Shown: one piece after another, positions 22,070 through 24,809 of the stretch
Layout: each line of letters starts with the position of its first letter
Position numbering within the stretch: position 1 is the stretch's first letter
Assembly: GCA_028277515.1 (NCBI GenBank)
Contig: JANQGC010000140.1
Location: 1-24,809, forward strand
Reading direction: 5' to 3'
DNA: 24,809 bases
Source: Anaerolineae bacterium
Lineage (GTDB): Bacteria; Chloroflexota; Anaerolineae; Promineifilales; Promineifilaceae
Program-made: the position numbers and the translations under genes
The notes under the pieces: generated by a model
The model's database searches: none
Seen by the model: the letters and a program-made list of their open reading frames with translations, nothing else
Told to the model about the DNA's origin: nothing

Positions 22070-23329
22070 ATGTACCTGACCATCACCCCCACCACCCACC
22101 GCCGATTCATCCTCGGCCGTCAAGGTCTCTGGCCCGGCCGCCGCTGGTCCGGCAAAGAGGGTACAGCCCAAGCCCTGCACGCCACGGAAGCGGTGCAGAT
22201 CGATCCCGTCTCCGTCGTTGCCCAGAGCCACAACATCGTCCTGTGGGGACGCGTCCTCAATTACAAGCCGCCATATATTCTTGAACTGGCCTATGAAGAG
22301 CGGCGCTTCTTCGACTATGGCGGGGCACTGTATTTTTACCCTATGGAAGAACTGCCCTACTGGCGGACACGCATGGCCTGGAGCCGGGAAAACGGCCGTT
22401 GGTCTACCTTTCTCAAAGACAATCCCCTTCTGCTGCAACAGGTGCACCAGGAACTGCGCGACCGTGGCCCGCTGCGTAACCGCGACCTCGATGGCAAGAA
22501 GGTGGATGCCTATCGCTCCAGCAAGGACACGGGCGTGGCCATGTACGCTTTGTGGATTTCGGGGGAGTTAATGACGCACGGCCGTCATGGCAAGGAGCGT
22601 ATCTACGATTTCAGCGAAAACATCGCCCCGGCACACCTGCTGGTCCCTAAAACCACAGAAGAATCCGAGCGTTATTTCCTGCGCAAAGCGATCGCCCAAA
22701 AAGGGTTGATTGATGCCCGATCCTTCCGGGGTGCCTGGCAGGAACTGCGCCATATGAGGACAACCCCAAAAGAGGCGCAAGCGAAAATTGGACAGATGAT
22801 CGCGGATGGAGACATCAGCCCGGTCACCATTGAAGGCCGCAGTGAAACCTATTATCATCTCGCCGAGGATCGGCCGATGTTGGAAGAATTAACAAGCGGC
22901 CGTGTCCCCAAAGCGTGGCAGCCGCTCGGTCCGACCAGTGAAGAGGAAGTTGTTTTTCTCTCACCTTTGGAATACGTCAGCGCGCGCGGCCGTGCGGCTA
23001 AGCTGTTCGATTTCAATTACATCTGGGAAATTTACAAACCGAAGGAAAAACGGGTCTATGGTCCCTATACCATGCCCATCTTATATGGCGATCGGCTGGT
23101 CGGCCGGATCGACACCAAGCATGATCGGCCGGGCAAAACATGGGTTATCAACGGCCTATGGTTGGAGGATTGGTTTGAACCCGATCAAGATTTCGCCCAC
23201 GCCCTGACCAGGGGCGTCAACCGCTTCGCCTCATTTCTGGGCACGATGAAGATTGATAAGTTAAATGTGAGGATCAATTTCAATTCTACTTTTCCATTCC
23301 ATAAACATTTCCAAATTGACGTTTTTTGA
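22070..23329 (+). CDS. AlkX/YcaQ-type winged-helix DNA glycosylase
   Basis: 419-aa protein of the HTH_42 (DUF1006) family. This family includes Streptomyces AlkZ and E. coli YcaQ (AlkX), which remove alkylated or cross-linked bases without a nuclease domain. Tandem winged helices are predicted. The catalytic motif is at residues 43-45: Q-I-D in AVQIDPVSVVAQSHN, the QxD type of AlkX rather than the QxQ type of AlkZ. Other family blocks are EELPYWRTRMAW, VFLSPLEYVSARGRAAKLFD and FNYIWEIYKPKEKRVYGPYT. The start at ATG 22070 agrees with family N-termini; no strong Shine-Dalgarno is seen in the repeat-rich leader, so expression may be low or coupled. Proposed job: repair of alkylation or interstrand cross-links. 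Catalytic competence is inferred. Confidence 0.85.
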   Translation: MYLTITPTTHRRFILGRQGLWPGRRWSGKEGTAQALHATEAVQIDPVSVVAQSHNIVLWGRVLNYKPPYILELAYEERRFFDYGGALYFYPMEELPYWRTRMAWSRENGRWSTFLKDNPLLLQQVHQELRDRGPLRNRDLDGKKVDAYRSSKDTGVAMYALWISGELMTHGRHGKERIYDFSENIAPAHLLVPKTTEESERYFLRKAIAQKGLIDARSFRGAWQELRHMRTTPKEAQAKIGQMIADGDISPVTIEGRSETYYHLAEDRPMLEELTSGRVPKAWQPLGPTSEEEVVFLSPLEYVSARGRAAKLFDFNYIWEIYKPKEKRVYGPYTMPILYGDRLVGRIDTKHDRPGKTWVINGLWLEDWFEPDQDFAHALTRGVNRFASFLGTMKIDKLNVRINFNSTFPFHKHFQIDVF

Positions 23330-23346
23330 GAAGGTTCCTTTCACCT

Positions 23347-23451
23347 TCACTTGAATTTCCGTCCCTCGCGAATGAAATCTACAATCTCCTCCCGGGTCAA
23401 ATCCAGATCAAATTTAAATCTCCAATTCGGCCGTTTTCCATTATAATCCAA
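23347..23451 (-). other. Antisense protein-like remnant (about 34 codons)
   Basis: A minus-strand frame reads LDYNGKRPNWRFKFDLDLTR, then EEIVDFIREGRKFK and a stop at 23347-23349. The block DLDLTREEIVDFIREGRKF looks protein-like (amphipathic, acid-base balanced), but it starts at TTG 23451 with no ribosome site and overlaps the promoter of the MalT-like gene. It is probably the C-terminal remnant of a small gene, or chance. Confidence 0.2.
23442..23447 (+). promoter_or_regulatory. -10 element TATAAT, suggests leaderless mRNA
   Basis: TATAAT ends 7 nt before the A of ATG 23454, so a standard start point would fall exactly on the start codon. No Shine-Dalgarno lies between them. The -35 region (TCTCCA) is poor. 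Confidence 0.45.
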
Positions 23452-23453
23452 TT

Positions 23454-24809
23454 ATGCCGGAAACTCTGCTGCGCACGAAAATCACACTCCCCCCGCTGCG
23501 GCCGGATATCGTGCCCCGCCCTCGCCTGGGGGAAAGGCTCACTCAAGGCCTCCATTTGGGGCATAAACTCATCCTGGTGTCCGCCCCGGCAGGCTTCGGC
23601 AAAACGACGCTAGTCAGAAATTGGGTAGGGGGTTTAAGAGCGGGCGATGGAAGTGATTCAAGCGATACGCAGGCCATCGCCTGGCTTGCCCTGGATGAGG
23701 CAGATAATGATCCGGGGCTATTTCTACATTACTTAATTGCTGCCCTACAGGGAGGGATTGGAGAAGGAACAACGCTCGGCAACCGGGCATTGAGTCTGCT
23801 CCATTCCGGCCAGCCGCTGCGGCCCGACTTATTATTAACAGCGCTTATCAACGACATCTCTGCGTTCGGCCGTGAAATCATTTTCATCCTGGATGATTAC
23901 CATCTGCTGGACAACCAAACGGCGCAGGAGAGCGTTCGCTTTTTGCTGGCCAAAAATCCCCCCAATTTCCATTTGATTATCATAACCCGCGTCGATCCGG
24001 CGCTGAAACTGGCGCAGCTGCGGGCGCGCGGGCAGTTGACGGAGTTAAGAGCGGCCGATTTGCGTTTCACAGCCTCGGAATCGGCCGCCTTCCTCAACCA
24101 GATGATGGGTTTGTCCCTGACAGCGGCCGATGTCGACGTCCTTGAATCACGTACAGAGGGTTGGATTGCCGGGCTGCAATTGGCGGCCATTGCGCTGCAA
24201 GATAAGGAAGATGTCGCCGCACATATCCAATCATTTTCCGGCAGCCACCGCTATATACTCGACTATTTGCTCACTGAAGTATTGCAGCAACAGCCCCCGG
24301 CAGTACAGGATTTTCTGCTGCAAACGGCCGTGCTCGACCGCCTCTGTGGCCCTTTATGTGACGCTGTCACCGGCCAAACAAACGGGCAGGAAACGCTTGA
24401 GAACCTGGAAAAGGCCAATCTCTTTATCGTTCCCCTGGACGAAGAACGGCAGTGGTATCGCTACCACCATTTATTTGCGGATTTGCTGCGCGGCCGTCTG
24501 CGGCACAAAGATCCTCAGCGAGTATTCGATCTCCATCGCCGCGCCGCCAACTGGTATGAACAAAATGATCTACTCCATGAGGCGATCCGGCATGCCTCAG
24601 CGGCGCAAGATTTCGACCGGGTGGCCCGTCTCGTCGAGAGCACCTGGGAGGAAATGGATCAAAGCTTTCGCCTGGCGACATGGTTGGAGTGGGTTAAAGT
24701 TTTGCCGGAGGAAATGATCAGCAACAGGCCGGTGTTGAGCACACGGCTCGCCTGGGCGCTGACCGACATTGGAGAGATGGAAGATGTTGAACGCCGGCTG
24801 CAGGCGGCC
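23454..24809 (+). CDS. MalT-like STAND ATPase / LuxR-type regulator, N-terminal part (3' end outside window)
   Basis: Open frame of 452 codons running off the right edge. Family: large STAND ATPase regulators of the MalT/LuxR type. The Walker A is SAPAGFGKTTL (K50), and the Walker B is EIIFILDDYHLLD. The segment MPETLLRTKITLPPLRPDIV then PRPRLGERL is the usual start of these proteins. The NTPase winged helix ends with YRYHHLFADLLRGRL, and TPR-like helices begin after it. A LuxR HTH is expected at the C-terminus, outside the window. Members bind a ligand and ATP, oligomerise, and activate transcription; the ligand is unknown. ATG 23454 lies 12 nt downstream of the start of a TATAAT element with no ribosome site, so the mRNA may be leaderless. 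Confidence 0.92.
   Translation, partial: MPETLLRTKITLPPLRPDIVPRPRLGERLTQGLHLGHKLILVSAPAGFGKTTLVRNWVGGLRAGDGSDSSDTQAIAWLALDEADNDPGLFLHYLIAALQGGIGEGTTLGNRALSLLHSGQPLRPDLLLTALINDISAFGREIIFILDDYHLLDNQTAQESVRFLLAKNPPNFHLIIITRVDPALKLAQLRARGQLTELRAADLRFTASESAAFLNQMMGLSLTAADVDVLESRTEGWIAGLQLAAIALQDKEDVAAHIQSFSGSHRYILDYLLTEVLQQQPPAVQDFLLQTAVLDRLCGPLCDAVTGQTNGQETLENLEKANLFIVPLDEERQWYRYHHLFADLLRGRLRHKDPQRVFDLHRRAANWYEQNDLLHEAIRHASAAQDFDRVARLVESTWEEMDQSFRLATWLEWVKVLPEEMISNRPVLSTRLAWALTDIGEMEDVERRLQAA

Overview
The window looks like a chromosomal segment of a Chloroflexota bacterium, probably of the Anaerolineae lineage. This is an inference from style. The clues are a MalT-like STAND/LuxR regulator, large secreted proteins with Pro/Thr-rich linkers and beta-propeller repeats, a YLP-type motif in those secreted proteins, many small toxin-antitoxin fragments, and many scattered decayed genes. 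Most genes are GC-rich and very rich in CGGCCG. The stretch from about 840 to 4450 is visibly AT-richer and looks acquired.

Layout. Positions 1-335 hold the 3' end of a flavin amine oxidase, followed by a methyltransferase remnant. Positions 838-3858 (minus strand) are an AT-rich accessory island: an unknown 314-aa protein, a PD-(D/E)XK-like nuclease, a broken HhH-GPD-like gene, and a HARE-HTH/GIY-YIG nuclease fusion. Then come a UPF0175 gene with a 48-aa partner, an aldo/keto reductase, a cluster of nested palindromes, and a Fic pseudogene that has lost its catalytic core. Pyruvate decarboxylase (plus strand) follows with all catalytic residues, then an AbrB-VapC toxin-antitoxin pair behind a near-consensus promoter. 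A DUF1801 gene and a YhhN lysoplasmalogenase gene diverge around a 290-bp MITE with 9-bp target duplications.

Positions 10882-19992 carry three secreted beta-propeller proteins on the minus strand: an M23 peptidase/VWA/7-blade fusion, a 14-repeat protein with a polyproline tail, and a 7-repeat FG-GAP protein. They are interrupted by a plus-strand group of antitoxin-like, DinB and GNAT genes. A bidirectional terminator separates GNAT from the 14-repeat gene. Each secreted protein carries one [YF][LM]P-type motif.

The right end holds a small unknown gene, an ATPase C-terminal remnant, two 33-nt palindromes, an orphan tungstate-binding lipoprotein (tupA), a four-helix-bundle (S23-type) gene between inverted GCGATT-like repeats, an AlkX/YcaQ-type DNA glycosylase, and the 5' part of a MalT-like regulator that may be leaderless.

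The most interesting candidates are the nuclease island, the MITE with two hairpins of identical geometry, the shared motif in the secreted propeller proteins, and the palindrome cluster upstream of the aldo/keto reductase. No rRNA, tRNA or CRISPR array was seen.
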